NCBI RefSeq assembly: GCF_001652265.1
Contig: NZ_LWBS01000462.1
Location: forward strand, 1 to 18,167
Reading direction: 5' to 3'
DNA from: Rhizobium leguminosarum
GTDB taxonomy: Bacteria > Pseudomonadota > Alphaproteobacteria > Rhizobiales > Rhizobiaceae
Length of the DNA: 18,167 nucleotides
The translations under genes and the position numbers were made by a program. Under the pieces are notes generated by a model. That model did not search any database, was not told the origin of the DNA, and saw nothing but the letters and a program-made list of their open reading frames with translations. Positions 6,951 to 14,795 of this stretch are shown here, piece by piece (the first letter of the stretch is position 1; every line of letters begins with the position of its first letter).

Positions 6951-8845
6951 TGGCGGGCGAGGATGATCAGGCGATCGGCCTCGGCAAAGGCCAGAAGATC
7001 CGATTTCCCGGGATTGACGACGACGCCGGAAAGATTGCGGGCGTCGGCTTCTCCCTGCCGCTGCTGTCGATAGCCGATCGCGACCTCGCCGCGGCGCAGC
7101 GCCGCAAGGCAGATCGTATAGAAGGTCAGCGGTTTGTCGATCGAAACATAGTCGGTGACGGGGCGCATGTAGATTTCCGAGCCGTCCTCGTCGAGCAGTT
7201 CGTCGAAGATCGCCGCCATCTGGGCGTTCTCGGAGGCCTGCGCCAGCATCAGGCTGACGAGCTTGTTGCTGACGACGAAATCGTCGGCGCGGGTGACGGC
7301 GGCAAGATCACGGTTGCGCACGTCGATCATCTCGCTGACGATGCCGATGTGGCGGCCGGTCTTCTCGGCGATCCGGCGTAGCTGCAAAAGGGTGACGAGC
7401 GTGCGGGTGTCGGCGGGCTGTGCGGCCATGTGGTCGGAGTAGCCGAGCACAAGCACGTGGTCGTAGGTGGGAATATCGAGGTCGTCGAGTTCGGCGCGGC
7501 TGCTGGTGTCGGTGACGCGGCAGGTGACCGCCATGTTGTCGCTCGCAAGCGTCAGGCCACGAACCTCCTCTTCGATATCGGGCGTATCGGCGGCGATGGT
7601 GAGTTGCGAGCCGGGGGCGACATAACGCGACAGCTCGCGGGCGATGATCGGGCCGCGTCGGTTCCAGCCGAGCATCAGCATGCGCTCCGCCTTTGTCTCG
7701 CGTGTCACTGGAGCCCGGATCGCCTCCTTGTCGACACGCATTTCGGCGGCGGCGCTTTTGATCGCGGCATCGTCTTCGGCAATGATGATGGCGCGCTCGC
7801 CGGGCAGGAAGATGCGGTTTGCCGGCGGGTTGAGATGGACCGCGCCCTCGTTGTCGCAGAAGCCGATCAGCATCGAGGTCTCGTACATCATCACGGCGGC
7901 GCCGAAGCTTTTACCGGAGAGTTCGGGCTGCTCGAGCGTATAGATTTCGCAGCCTTCGAAATCGAGCAGTTCGGAATAGACGCCTGACAGTCCCGACTGG
8001 CGGCTGGAATGGGCGACAATGCGCGAGATCAGGTCGTCGGCAAGCACCAGTTGCAATTCCTTGCTGCCGACGATGCGCGCCACCTCGGCATTCCTGGTGT
8101 CGCGGATTTCGGCGGCGATCTGGTAGGGCTCCTTGCGGCGGCCGGGATCGTTGACGAGGGCGAGCACCGTCTTGATGACCTCGGAATCGGCATGGTCGCC
8201 TTCCGGCGACAGCACGATGATCGAGCGCGAGGTGTGCGGGTTGACGATGTTGATGTCGTAAAGATCAGTCGGATCGCCGCTGCGGCAGATGATACGGGTG
8301 TTCCTGAGATTTTCGATCTTGTCGGCAAGCTCGTCCTCCATCTCCACCTTGTCCTTGGCGGCGATGATGACAATGCGCGGGCGGCGCCGGCTGGTGTTGG
8401 CAATGACGAGTTCGGAGATGACGTCGAAGATTGAGGGCGACCAGTTGAAGATGATCGTATGGTCGTTTTCGAGCACCTGCGAGCGGCCCTTGCGCAGGTC
8501 GTCCAGCTTTTCCTCGAGGCCGGAACTCAGCACGCCGATCAGGGCCGAGAAGACGAAGATGCCCGATATGGTGACGACAAGGGAGACGCCGCGGAAGGGC
8601 CAGCCGATATCGCCGCCCATCGTGCCGGCGTCCATGGTGCGCATCAGCGATTCCCAGGCGCCCTCAACGAAGCTCAGATGCTCGCCGCCATCAGGCGCAA
8701 TGCCAGTCAGCGCCAGCACCAGGCCGGCAGCGATGATGACGACCAGCGATATCACCGCCAGCCAGCCGATCAGGGCGATCGGGCCGGCGGCCATGCTCTT
8801 GTCGAACTGGTAGCGTAGGCGCGCGCGCCAAGATGCCCGTCTCAT
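6947..8845 (-). CDS. CASTOR/POLLUX-type putative ion channel with RCK-like domains
   Basis: This is a predicted inner-membrane channel of about 632 residues. Transmembrane segments lie at about 21-47 and 86-106, with a pore segment between them reading MDAGTMGGD (71-79). Plant CASTOR/POLLUX/DMI1 channels carry a similar ADAG-type filter, so this is the best family clue. The rest is cytosolic: a first Rossmann/RCK unit (DHTIIFNWSPSIFDVISEL onward, with RIVIIAAKD and RIICRSGDPTD) and a second one starting at RMLMLGWNRRGPIIARELSRY. A role in K+ or Ca2+ homeostasis is inference. The start is uncertain: GAGGGG abuts ATG 8854 but lies 9 nt before ATG 8845, so 8845 is preferred. The frame stays open to 9121, but that would run through the opposite promoter. 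Confidence 0.82.
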   Translation of the reverse strand: MRRASWRARLRYQFDKSMAAGPIALIGWLAVISLVVIIAAGLVLALTGIAPDGGEHLSFVEGAWESLMRTMDAGTMGGDIGWPFRGVSLVVTISGIFVFSALIGVLSSGLEEKLDDLRKGRSQVLENDHTIIFNWSPSIFDVISELVIANTSRRRPRIVIIAAKDKVEMEDELADKIENLRNTRIICRSGDPTDLYDINIVNPHTSRSIIVLSPEGDHADSEVIKTVLALVNDPGRRKEPYQIAAEIRDTRNAEVARIVGSKELQLVLADDLISRIVAHSSRQSGLSGVYSELLDFEGCEIYTLEQPELSGKSFGAAVMMYETSMLIGFCDNEGAVHLNPPANRIFLPGERAIIIAEDDAAIKSAAAEMRVDKEAIRAPVTRETKAERMLMLGWNRRGPIIARELSRYVAPGSQLTIAADTPDIEEEVRGLTLASDNMAVTCRVTDTSSRAELDDLDIPTYDHVLVLGYSDHMAAQPADTRTLVTLLQLRRIAEKTGRHIGIVSEMIDVRNRDLAAVTRADDFVVSNKLVSLMLAQASENAQMAAIFDELLDEDGSEIYMRPVTDYVSIDKPLTFYTICLAALRRGEVAIGYRQQRQGEADARNLSGVVVNPGKSDLLAFAEADRLIILARQ

Positions 8846-8990
8846 TCTTGCCATCCCCTCGAATCGGCCTGGATCAGGCCGCGTCCACAGGCGATTCCAG
8901 AAATCGGAAGGGCGATCAACTGTATTGTCGGCAGGGCGGGCGAACCACCAAGGAAGGTTGTGGGAATGGCGCCGCGGCGGCTGCGGCGCG

Positions 8991-9021
8991 CTGTCACATC
9001 TCTGTAAAGGACCCCTAATAA
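8991..9021 (+). promoter_or_regulatory. Pho-box-like element and -10 upstream of the ABC importer
   Basis: CTGTCAC (8991-8997), ATCT, CTGTAAA (9002-9008) reproduces the two 7-bp direct repeats with 4-bp spacer of the PhoB binding site (CTGTCAT-AWAW-CTGTCAY), matching 14 of 18 positions by my count. A TAATAA (9016-9021) follows 7 nt later, as expected for a -10 where the Pho box replaces the -35. ATG of the binding-protein gene is at 9052, giving a leader of roughly 25 nt. Phosphate control is inferred. Confidence 0.6.
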
Positions 9022-9051
9022 GGGAGGGGGATCGAAATCGAGGATCTTCCC

Positions 9052-10029
9052 ATGAAAACGATCGTTTCCGCCGCAGCACTTGTCGCTGCGAGCCTGCTTG
9101 CCATTCCGGCTTCGGCCGCAAACCTGGTTCTCTACACCAGCCAGCCGAACGAAGACGCGCAGGCGACGGTCGACGGCTTCATGGCCGCCAATCCCGATAT
9201 CAAGGTCGACTGGGTGCGCGACGGCACGCCGAAGATCATGGCGAAGCTCCAGGCCGAGATCCAGGCCGGCAACCCGGTCGCCGACGTTCTCCTCATTGCC
9301 GACGTGGTGACGCTGGAGCGCCTCAAGGAAGACGGCAAACTCCTGGCCTACAAGTCGCCGGAAGCAGCGGGGTACGACGCCGCCCTCTATGACGCCGACG
9401 GCTATTACTACTCGACCAAGCTGATCACCACCGGCATCATGTACAACACCTCGGCCGCGATGAAGACTGCGAGCTGGAAGGACCTGACGAAGCCGGAAGC
9501 CAAGGGCCTCGTCACCATGCCGAGCCCGCTTGCCTCGGGTGCGGCCCTTATCCACGCCCAGACGCTTGCCGCCGTTCCCGGCCTCGGCTGGGACTTCTAC
9601 AAGTCGCTTGCGGAAAACGGTGCGATCGCCGCCGGCGGCAACGGCGCCGTGCTGAAGTCGGTTGCCTCGGGCGAAAAGGCCTATGGCATAGTCGTCGATT
9701 ACCTGCCGATCCGCGAGAAAGCCAAGGGCGCTCCGGTCGAGTTCGTCTTTCCGAGCGAAGGCGTTTCGGCCGTCACCGAGCCGGTCGGCATCCTCGCCAG
9801 CACCAAGAACGCCGATGCCGCCAGGAAGTTCGTCGATTACGTGCTCTCCGAAAAGGGTCAGGAAGGCTTCCTGAAGCTCGGCTACATCCCGGCCCGCAAC
9901 GGCATGAAGCTGCCGGAAGGCTTCCCCGCGCGCGACACCATCAAGGTCCTGCCGATCAAGGCCGCAGATGCTCTGAAGAATACCGACCAGGATCTCAAGA
10001 CCTTCTCGGGCATCTACGGCTCGAACTGA
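9052..10029 (+). CDS. periplasmic ABC transporter substrate-binding protein (AfuA/FbpA type)
   Basis: The 325-residue protein has a signal peptide (MKTIVSAAALVAASLLAIPASA, cleavage probably ASA/AN). Its mature start NLVLYTSQPNEDAQATVDGF is typical of the Fe(III)/AfuA/thiamine/2-aminoethylphosphonate class of binding proteins. Further family segments are ADVLLIADVVTLERLKEDGKL, GIMYNTS, GNGAVLKSVASGEKAYGIVVDYLPI, PVGILASTKNADAARKFVDYVLSEKGQEG and GYIPAR. Where FbpA-type iron proteins carry a Tyr-Tyr iron-ligand pair, this one reads VDYLPIREK with a single Tyr, so a non-iron ligand such as a sugar phosphate or phosphonate is plausible. The gene follows a Pho-box-like promoter, and a GAGGAT lies just before the ATG. 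It is the first gene of a three-gene importer operon. Confidence 0.9.
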   Translation: MKTIVSAAALVAASLLAIPASAANLVLYTSQPNEDAQATVDGFMAANPDIKVDWVRDGTPKIMAKLQAEIQAGNPVADVLLIADVVTLERLKEDGKLLAYKSPEAAGYDAALYDADGYYYSTKLITTGIMYNTSAAMKTASWKDLTKPEAKGLVTMPSPLASGAALIHAQTLAAVPGLGWDFYKSLAENGAIAAGGNGAVLKSVASGEKAYGIVVDYLPIREKAKGAPVEFVFPSEGVSAVTEPVGILASTKNADAARKFVDYVLSEKGQEGFLKLGYIPARNGMKLPEGFPARDTIKVLPIKAADALKNTDQDLKTFSGIYGSN

Positions 10030-10036
10030 TCCTTTC

Positions 10037-11731
10037 ATGCACGGATACATCAAAACCGGAAACAGCCAGCCCGCCTGGCTGTTTCCTTTTGTCGTCATCG
10101 TCGTCCTGATCCTCAGCGTGCTGCCGCTCGCCCGTCTTGCCATGGTCGGGATGGCGGCCTTCGCCAATGGCGGCGTGATGACGGTGCTCGGCGACGCCTC
10201 GCTCTGGTCGGCGACCTATTACACTGTTTTCACCGCCATCTTGGGCACGATCATTTCGCTTATCATTGGCTGCCTCTTCGCCTTCCTGCTGACACTGACC
10301 GATATCCGCGCCAAAGGGGCGCTGAGCTTCTTCTTCGTGCTGCCGATGATGATCCCACCGCAGGTGACGGCGCTGGCCTGGGTGCAGATGTCAGGTCCCT
10401 CCAGCCCACTGTTGAAGGCGCTGCATATCGCCCCGCCACTCGGCTCGCCGCAGCCGCTCTATTCGGTCTTCGGCATCGCGCTGCTCTATGGCGTGCAGCA
10501 TGCGCCGCTGGTCTATCTGGCGCTGCGGGCCGGGCTGATGACGCTGCCGCGCGACGGCGTCGAAGCCGCACGGCTTTCCGGGGCTACCAGCCTGCGGGTG
10601 TTCCGCGACATCATCCTGCCGCTGTCGCTGCCCGGCATCATCGCGGGTGCGGCGATCTCCTTCGTCTCCTGCACCGGCAATTTCGGCATTCCCGCCATTC
10701 TCGGCATTCCGGCCTCGATCTTCACGCTACCGACGTTGATCTTCACCAAGTTTTCCGCTTTCACCAGCCGCACCTTCGGCGACGTCGCCGTGCTCTCGGC
10801 AATCATCGCCATCATCTCTGTCGTCGGGCTGATGATCCAGGACCGGGCGCTGCGCGGCCGCGACTACCGCGTCATCGGGTTATCTGGGGCGAGTGCGGCC
10901 TTCGAGCTCGGCGCCTGGCGCCTTGTTTTCACACCGCTCGTTTGGGCGATCCTGTTCTTCATGCTGGCAGCACCCTTCTTCGCGCTTGTCGCCGGCGCGC
11001 TGGTGCCGGCCTATGGCGTGCCGCTCACTTTCAAGACGATGTCGCTGCATGCCTTTGAGGAGATCCTGTTCCGGCAGGCGGTGACGCGCACCGCCTTCAT
11101 CAACTCGCTGTCGCTCGCCGGCGCGACCGCGCTTGGTCTCCTTGTGGTGACAGTGCTTGCGGCCTATGCGCTGACGCGGCGCAAGGATCTGGTTTCCCGC
11201 ATCGTCTCCAGCCTGATCGAGATACCCTATTCGGTGCCTGGCATCGTCATGGCTGTCTGCTTCATCCTGGTCTTCGCAGCACCGATCCCGATCCTGCACG
11301 TCTCGCTCTACGGCACAATCTGGATCATCCTGGTCGCCTATTTCTCCTCGTTCTTCGCCGTCAGTCTGAAGCCGGTGGTCAGCGCTTTCCATCAGCTCGA
11401 TCCGGCTCTCGAAGAGGCCGCACGGCTTTCCGGCGCCGGTTTCTTCCGCCGGCTTGCCGATATCATCGTGCCGCTGATTGCGCCGGCCGCTGGCGCCTCC
11501 GTTATCCTTGTCTTCCTGATTGCCTGCAACGAGCTGACGATCTCGGCGCTGCTCTGGTCTGCCGGCACGCAGACGCTCGGTGTTGCCATCTACAATCTCG
11601 ACGACAGCGGCAGCTCCGACCTTGCCTCGGCGCTGTCGGTGCTCGTCGTGCTCATGGTCGTCGTGCTGATGCTGCTGCTCGAACTTCTGGCGAAACGACT
11701 GCCGAAAGGAGTGGTCCCATGGCGAGGCTGA
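10037..11731 (+). CDS. ABC importer permease, two fused permease domains (AfuB/FbpB type)
   Basis: The 564-residue inner-membrane protein has about twelve hydrophobic segments arranged as two tandem permease halves. Each half has the EAA loop that docks the ATPase: DGVEAARLSGATSLRVFRDI near 173-192 and LEEAARLSGAGFFRRLADII near 458-477. Fused double permeases are normal for the iron/AfuB/thiamine class. It begins 7 nt after the binding-protein stop, with only a weak ribosome site. A terminator-like hairpin lies within its first codons, over the start of the first membrane segment (WLFPFVVIVV), so expression may be set below that of the binding protein. Its 3' end overlaps the ATPase gene by 13 nt. 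No frameshift is seen. Confidence 0.92.
   Translation: MHGYIKTGNSQPAWLFPFVVIVVLILSVLPLARLAMVGMAAFANGGVMTVLGDASLWSATYYTVFTAILGTIISLIIGCLFAFLLTLTDIRAKGALSFFFVLPMMIPPQVTALAWVQMSGPSSPLLKALHIAPPLGSPQPLYSVFGIALLYGVQHAPLVYLALRAGLMTLPRDGVEAARLSGATSLRVFRDIILPLSLPGIIAGAAISFVSCTGNFGIPAILGIPASIFTLPTLIFTKFSAFTSRTFGDVAVLSAIIAIISVVGLMIQDRALRGRDYRVIGLSGASAAFELGAWRLVFTPLVWAILFFMLAAPFFALVAGALVPAYGVPLTFKTMSLHAFEEILFRQAVTRTAFINSLSLAGATALGLLVVTVLAAYALTRRKDLVSRIVSSLIEIPYSVPGIVMAVCFILVFAAPIPILHVSLYGTIWIILVAYFSSFFAVSLKPVVSAFHQLDPALEEAARLSGAGFFRRLADIIVPLIAPAAGASVILVFLIACNELTISALLWSAGTQTLGVAIYNLDDSGSSDLASALSVLVVLMVVVLMLLLELLAKRLPKGVVPWRG
10058..10090 (+). terminator. terminator-like hairpin inside the permease 5' coding region
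   Basis: GGAAACAGCCAG (10058-10069) and CTGGCTGTTTCC (10075-10086) form a perfect 12-bp stem with a 5-nt loop, followed directly by TTTT (10087-10090). This is the layout of an intrinsic terminator, though with a short T-run. It lies 29 nt after the binding-protein stop and inside codons 8-18 of the permease. Partial termination or 3'-end protection would raise binding protein over permease, but this is inferred. Confidence 0.6.
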
Positions 11732-12738
11732 CCCTCAACCAGCTCGGCAAGGATTTTGGTACAGGCCGGGCCGCCGTCAGCGGTTTTTCGCTCGATGTGC
11801 GCGAGGGCGGCTTCCTGGCGTTGCTCGGGCCTTCCGGTTGCGGCAAGACGACGGTGCTGCGGATGATCGCCGGTTTCGAGACGCCGAGCGACGGCTCGAT
11901 CCATCTCGGCGAGAGATTGCTTGCCGATGCCGCGCAGTCGCTGCCGCCGGAAAAGCGCAACATGGCGATGGTCTTTCAGTCCTACGCGCTGTGGCCGCAT
12001 ATGAGCGTTGCCGACAATGTCGGCTATCCCCTCAAGGTGCGTGGCATTTCGGGCGAGGCTTACCGGGCGAAGGTGCGCGACGCGCTCGGCACCGTCCGGC
12101 TCGCCGATTACGCCGAGCGGCGCCCCGCCGATCTCTCCGGCGGTCAGCGCCAGCGCGTGGCGCTCGCCCGCTGCCTGGTGACATCGCCCGACGTGGTGCT
12201 GCTCGACGAGCCGCTTGCCAATCTCGACCGGCACCTGAAACAGGAGATGGAGGAAACCTTCCGCGAGTTCCACCAGCGCTCGGGCGCGACGATGATCTAC
12301 GTCACCCACGACCAAAGCGAGGCGATGGCGCTGGCGACTGACGTCGCCGTCATGTCCGAAGGGCGGCTGCTGCAGGTGGCGCCGCCCGCCGAGATCTACG
12401 CGCGGCCGGAAGGGCGCATCGTCGGCGGGCTGATCGGGCGAGGGGCCATTCTCACGCTGCCGGTTGTGAACCGTGAACGCCATCTGGAGTGGGACGAACT
12501 GCAGGATGCGCTTCATGCTGCCAATACCAATGGCGCCGATATCTTGGTGCGGCCGGAGGATGTGGTCATCGGCGGCGAGGGGGCTCCGGCAGCTGTCGAA
12601 TCCGTGCTTTTCGAGGGCGAGCGTTATGCTGTGAAACTCACGCTCGGCAACGGCCAGACACTGCGCGCCTTCAGCCGCGTGGCTGTCGTGCCGGGCGAGG
12701 CGGTTCGTGTTGTCATCCGCGCCGGGTGGCGGCTTTGA
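11719..12738 (+). CDS. ABC importer ATP-binding protein (AfuC/FbpC/PotA type)
   Basis: The 339-residue cytosolic ATPase drives the importer encoded by the two preceding genes. It has Walker A GPSGCGKTT (37-45), Q-loop Gln in VFQSYALWPHMSV (Q87), signature LSGGQRQRVALAR (139-151), Walker B VVLLDEP (159-165), D-loop ANLD and switch His in VTHDQSEAMALA (H197). The C-terminal portion from about 255 (ADILVRPEDVVI, then VESVLFEGERYAVKLTLGNG) is a TOBE-like regulatory domain, common in this class. The ATG overlaps the end of the permease gene by 13 nt, indicating translational coupling. It is the last gene of the operon; no convincing terminator was seen before the convergent small gene. Confidence 0.94.
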   Translation: MARLTLNQLGKDFGTGRAAVSGFSLDVREGGFLALLGPSGCGKTTVLRMIAGFETPSDGSIHLGERLLADAAQSLPPEKRNMAMVFQSYALWPHMSVADNVGYPLKVRGISGEAYRAKVRDALGTVRLADYAERRPADLSGGQRQRVALARCLVTSPDVVLLDEPLANLDRHLKQEMEETFREFHQRSGATMIYVTHDQSEAMALATDVAVMSEGRLLQVAPPAEIYARPEGRIVGGLIGRGAILTLPVVNRERHLEWDELQDALHAANTNGADILVRPEDVVIGGEGAPAAVESVLFEGERYAVKLTLGNGQTLRAFSRVAVVPGEAVRVVIRAGWRL

Positions 12739-12770
12739 TAGAGGGCGGCGCTAGACTCGTACGGTGACAT

Positions 12771-12992
12771 TCAAAAGCTGAAGCCCGATGAATCGTCGAG
12801 AAGAAGCATTCCCTTATTCGTCCAGCGGCCACCTAGGGGAGCTGGCTCAACCAGCCCGTAAGCGGCGAGAACCTCGACCGCCAGTTCGCCGGCATACATC
12901 GCCTTGTGATTCAGATAGCCGTTGCCTTCGCTTATGTATTGTTCACACATCCACGCCAGCGCTTTCAGTATCTCTTTCTCTTCGAGGGTCAT
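12771..12992 (-). CDS. small conserved-looking protein of unknown function (73 aa)
   Basis: I do not recognise this protein. It reads MTLEEKEILKALAWMCEQYI, then EGNGYLNHKAMYAGELAVEVLAAYGLVEPA and GGRWTNKGMLLLD. The alternation of helices followed by a GRWTNKG turn resembles a small winged-helix-like fold, which is only an impression. Composition and codon use look coding, with balanced charged residues. A CAGGAG lies about 11 nt before ATG 12992. It is convergent with the importer ATPase gene, whose stop lies 32 nt away. No signal peptide or membrane segment is visible. Confidence 0.6.
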   Translation of the reverse strand: MTLEEKEILKALAWMCEQYISEGNGYLNHKAMYAGELAVEVLAAYGLVEPAPLGGRWTNKGMLLLDDSSGFSF

Positions 12993-13113
12993 GACTTTTG
13001 GGGCTCCTGCGCACCTAAAATACGCAATGAAATCAGAGGCTACATGACTTCAGCGATCACCGCCACCGTCTTGGGATTAATGGTGCGATGGTTTTGGGGC
13101 AACCCAGCCGGGC

Positions 13114-13486
13114 TTATTCGTTCTCCGAACACTGCCAGCGGATGATGCGGCAGCTGCCGGTTTGCTTTCTGCAACTGCGGATTGCCTGGCGCTGGGCCTC
13201 ACGGTTGTCGTAACCCCAGCCGGAGCCCCAGCCGCCGCGATGGCCGACGGCCACCGGGCCGCAGCCATTGCGGAACCAGATGGCGATCCGGCAGTCATTG
13301 GCGCTGCGCTGCTGTCGCAATTGCGCCGGGCAACGGTTTCGGCGTCGCCGCGATTGTCATGGGCATAGGACCAGCCGAGAGCGCCTGTTGACCGCGAATA
13401 GGCGATGGCACCATAGCTGTCGGCAAGTGCCGGGCCGGGGCGGCGAGGATAGTCATAACCGCAAGCGATGCTGAAATCCGTTTCAT
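13114..13486 (-). pseudogene. DUF4189-type secreted protein, two frameshifts
   Basis: Three minus-strand frames together give one protein. Frame 1 from ATG 13486 supplies a signal peptide (MKRISASLAVMTILAAPA). Frame 2 continues ALADSYGAIAYS, STGALGWSYAHDNRGDAE and ARRNCDSSA. Frame 3 gives NDCRIAIWFRNGCGPVAVG, GWGSGWGYDNREAQRQAIR and a Cys-containing end CRIIRWQCSENE before the TAA at 13114. This is the DUF4189 pattern of repeated Gly/aromatic and Cys motifs. Each switch (about 13425-13445 and about 13299-13302) is explained by the loss of one base. Members are exported and of unclear function. The gene is either a true pseudogene or carries two sequence errors. Confidence 0.65.
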
Positions 13487-13685
13487 GAAATGCCCCGCGC
13501 CGGAACCGGTGAAATGTCGTCCGGGACGAATTATTCGGGGCTTGCGGGAAAATGTCTGCTGCCTAAGTCACAGGCAATCGCGTCCAGGGCTGCACGAGGT
13601 GTGGTTGTCCGCATATTTCTTGGCCCTGCCATCTTTTCCCGCGGCTTCTGCTGGTTAAGGTACTCCCCGCAACCGGATCCTTCCC
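13487..13685. other. intergenic region upstream of the EEP-fold gene
   Basis: About 200 bases separate the DUF4189 pseudogene (-) from the next plus-strand gene. No tRNA, repeat or clear promoter hexamer pair was recognised. Frames crossing it are the ends of shadow frames of neighbouring genes. Confidence 0.4.
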
Positions 13686-14795
13686 ATGTCGCTTCGCCTC
13701 GCCACCTTCAATGTCGAAAATCTCCTGACCCGTTTCGATTTCACCGGCTTCCGCAACCAGCTGCGCCAGGACCGTGTCATCAAGCTTTTCCAAGTGTCGA
13801 GCGAGGGCGTCTATCAGCAGCTCGAGCAGGCCCGGGTGATTGCCGCCGCCGACGATACCCGGCAGATGACGGCGCTCGCGATCGCCGATGCTGACGCCGA
13901 TATCCTCTGCCTGCAGGAAATCGACAACATGGCTGCCCTGCAGGCCTTCGAATACGGCTATCTCTTCCGCATGGTCGGAAACGGCTACCGGCAGAAATAC
14001 CTGGTCGAGGGCAATGACAGCCGCGGCATCGATGTTGCCGTCTTGATGCGCGAGGAGACGCGCGATGGCCAGAAGATCGAGCTCAAGGACATTAGAAGCC
14101 ATGCGATGACGACCTATCGCGATCTCGATCTCTTCGACGAGGAACTGGCGCTCACCAACCGCATCGACGACAAGATCTTCAAGCGCGATTGTCTGGAGCT
14201 CGACCTTCTGATCGGCGGCCGGCCGTTTTCGCTCTACGTCGTGCATTTCAAGTCGATGGGCAATCCGCGCGACGGGCTGGACGGGCGGCAATCGACCATG
14301 CCGATCCGCCGCGCCGAGGCGCGCGCCGTGCGCCGCATCATCGAGGATCGCTTCGGTGCGGAGCAAGCCGGCACCAAGAGCTTCGCCATCTGCGGAGACA
14401 TGAATGATTATCAGGAGCGCGTCGATGTCATCGGCCGCCGGGGCACCGGCTATCGCTTCGAACATCAGAACGAGACCGAAAGCGCGCTCGACGTTTTCGG
14501 TAGCGACGGCTTTGCCGAAAATGTCGTGCGCCGCCGCGAACCCCTCGACCGCTGGACGCTCTATCACGCTCGCGGGCCACAGGAGCAGTGGCTTTGCCAA
14601 CTCGATTATCTCTGGCTTTCGCCAGCACTTGCCGCCCATAATGCCGGCCGCCTGCCCGAAATCATCCGCAGCGGCCAGCCCTACCGCACCATCTTCCCGC
14701 CGGGGCAGGAGGTGGAGCGTTATCCGCGCACCGGCTGGGACAGGCCGAAGGCGTCCGATCACTGCCCTGTCGTCATGACACTGGATCTCCCATGA
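13686..14795 (+). CDS. endonuclease/exonuclease/phosphatase (EEP) fold protein
   Basis: The 369-residue metal-dependent hydrolase of the EEP superfamily cleaves phosphodiester or phosphomonoester bonds; the substrate is unknown. Family motifs in order: LATFNVENL (5-13), CLQEID with metal ligand E78, DSRGIDVAVLMR (111-122), YVVHFKSM (184-191), ICGDMND with D238 and N240, QLDYLWLS with D307, and SDHCPVVM with D358/H359. No signal peptide is seen, so it is likely cytoplasmic. The ribosome site before ATG 13686 is weak. The TGA stop shares an ATGA with the following Nudix gene, so the two are very likely co-translated and may act on related phosphorylated compounds. Confidence 0.88.
   Translation: MSLRLATFNVENLLTRFDFTGFRNQLRQDRVIKLFQVSSEGVYQQLEQARVIAAADDTRQMTALAIADADADILCLQEIDNMAALQAFEYGYLFRMVGNGYRQKYLVEGNDSRGIDVAVLMREETRDGQKIELKDIRSHAMTTYRDLDLFDEELALTNRIDDKIFKRDCLELDLLIGGRPFSLYVVHFKSMGNPRDGLDGRQSTMPIRRAEARAVRRIIEDRFGAEQAGTKSFAICGDMNDYQERVDVIGRRGTGYRFEHQNETESALDVFGSDGFAENVVRRREPLDRWTLYHARGPQEQWLCQLDYLWLSPALAAHNAGRLPEIIRSGQPYRTIFPPGQEVERYPRTGWDRPKASDHCPVVMTLDLP

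Noticed and set aside
8846..9121. Extended N-terminus of the channel gene
   Set aside because: The extra residues are Arg/Pro-rich with no family match, cover the opposite promoter and run into the binding-protein signal-peptide region; ATG 8845 or 8854 suits the domain start.
8842..10167. 441-codon minus-strand open frame
   Set aside because: It is antisense to the binding-protein gene, which has a signal peptide and family motifs, and it overlaps the Pho-box region. It shows no domain pattern.
11590..12516. 308-codon minus-strand open frame
   Set aside because: It is antisense to the ABC ATPase with intact Walker, signature and switch motifs.
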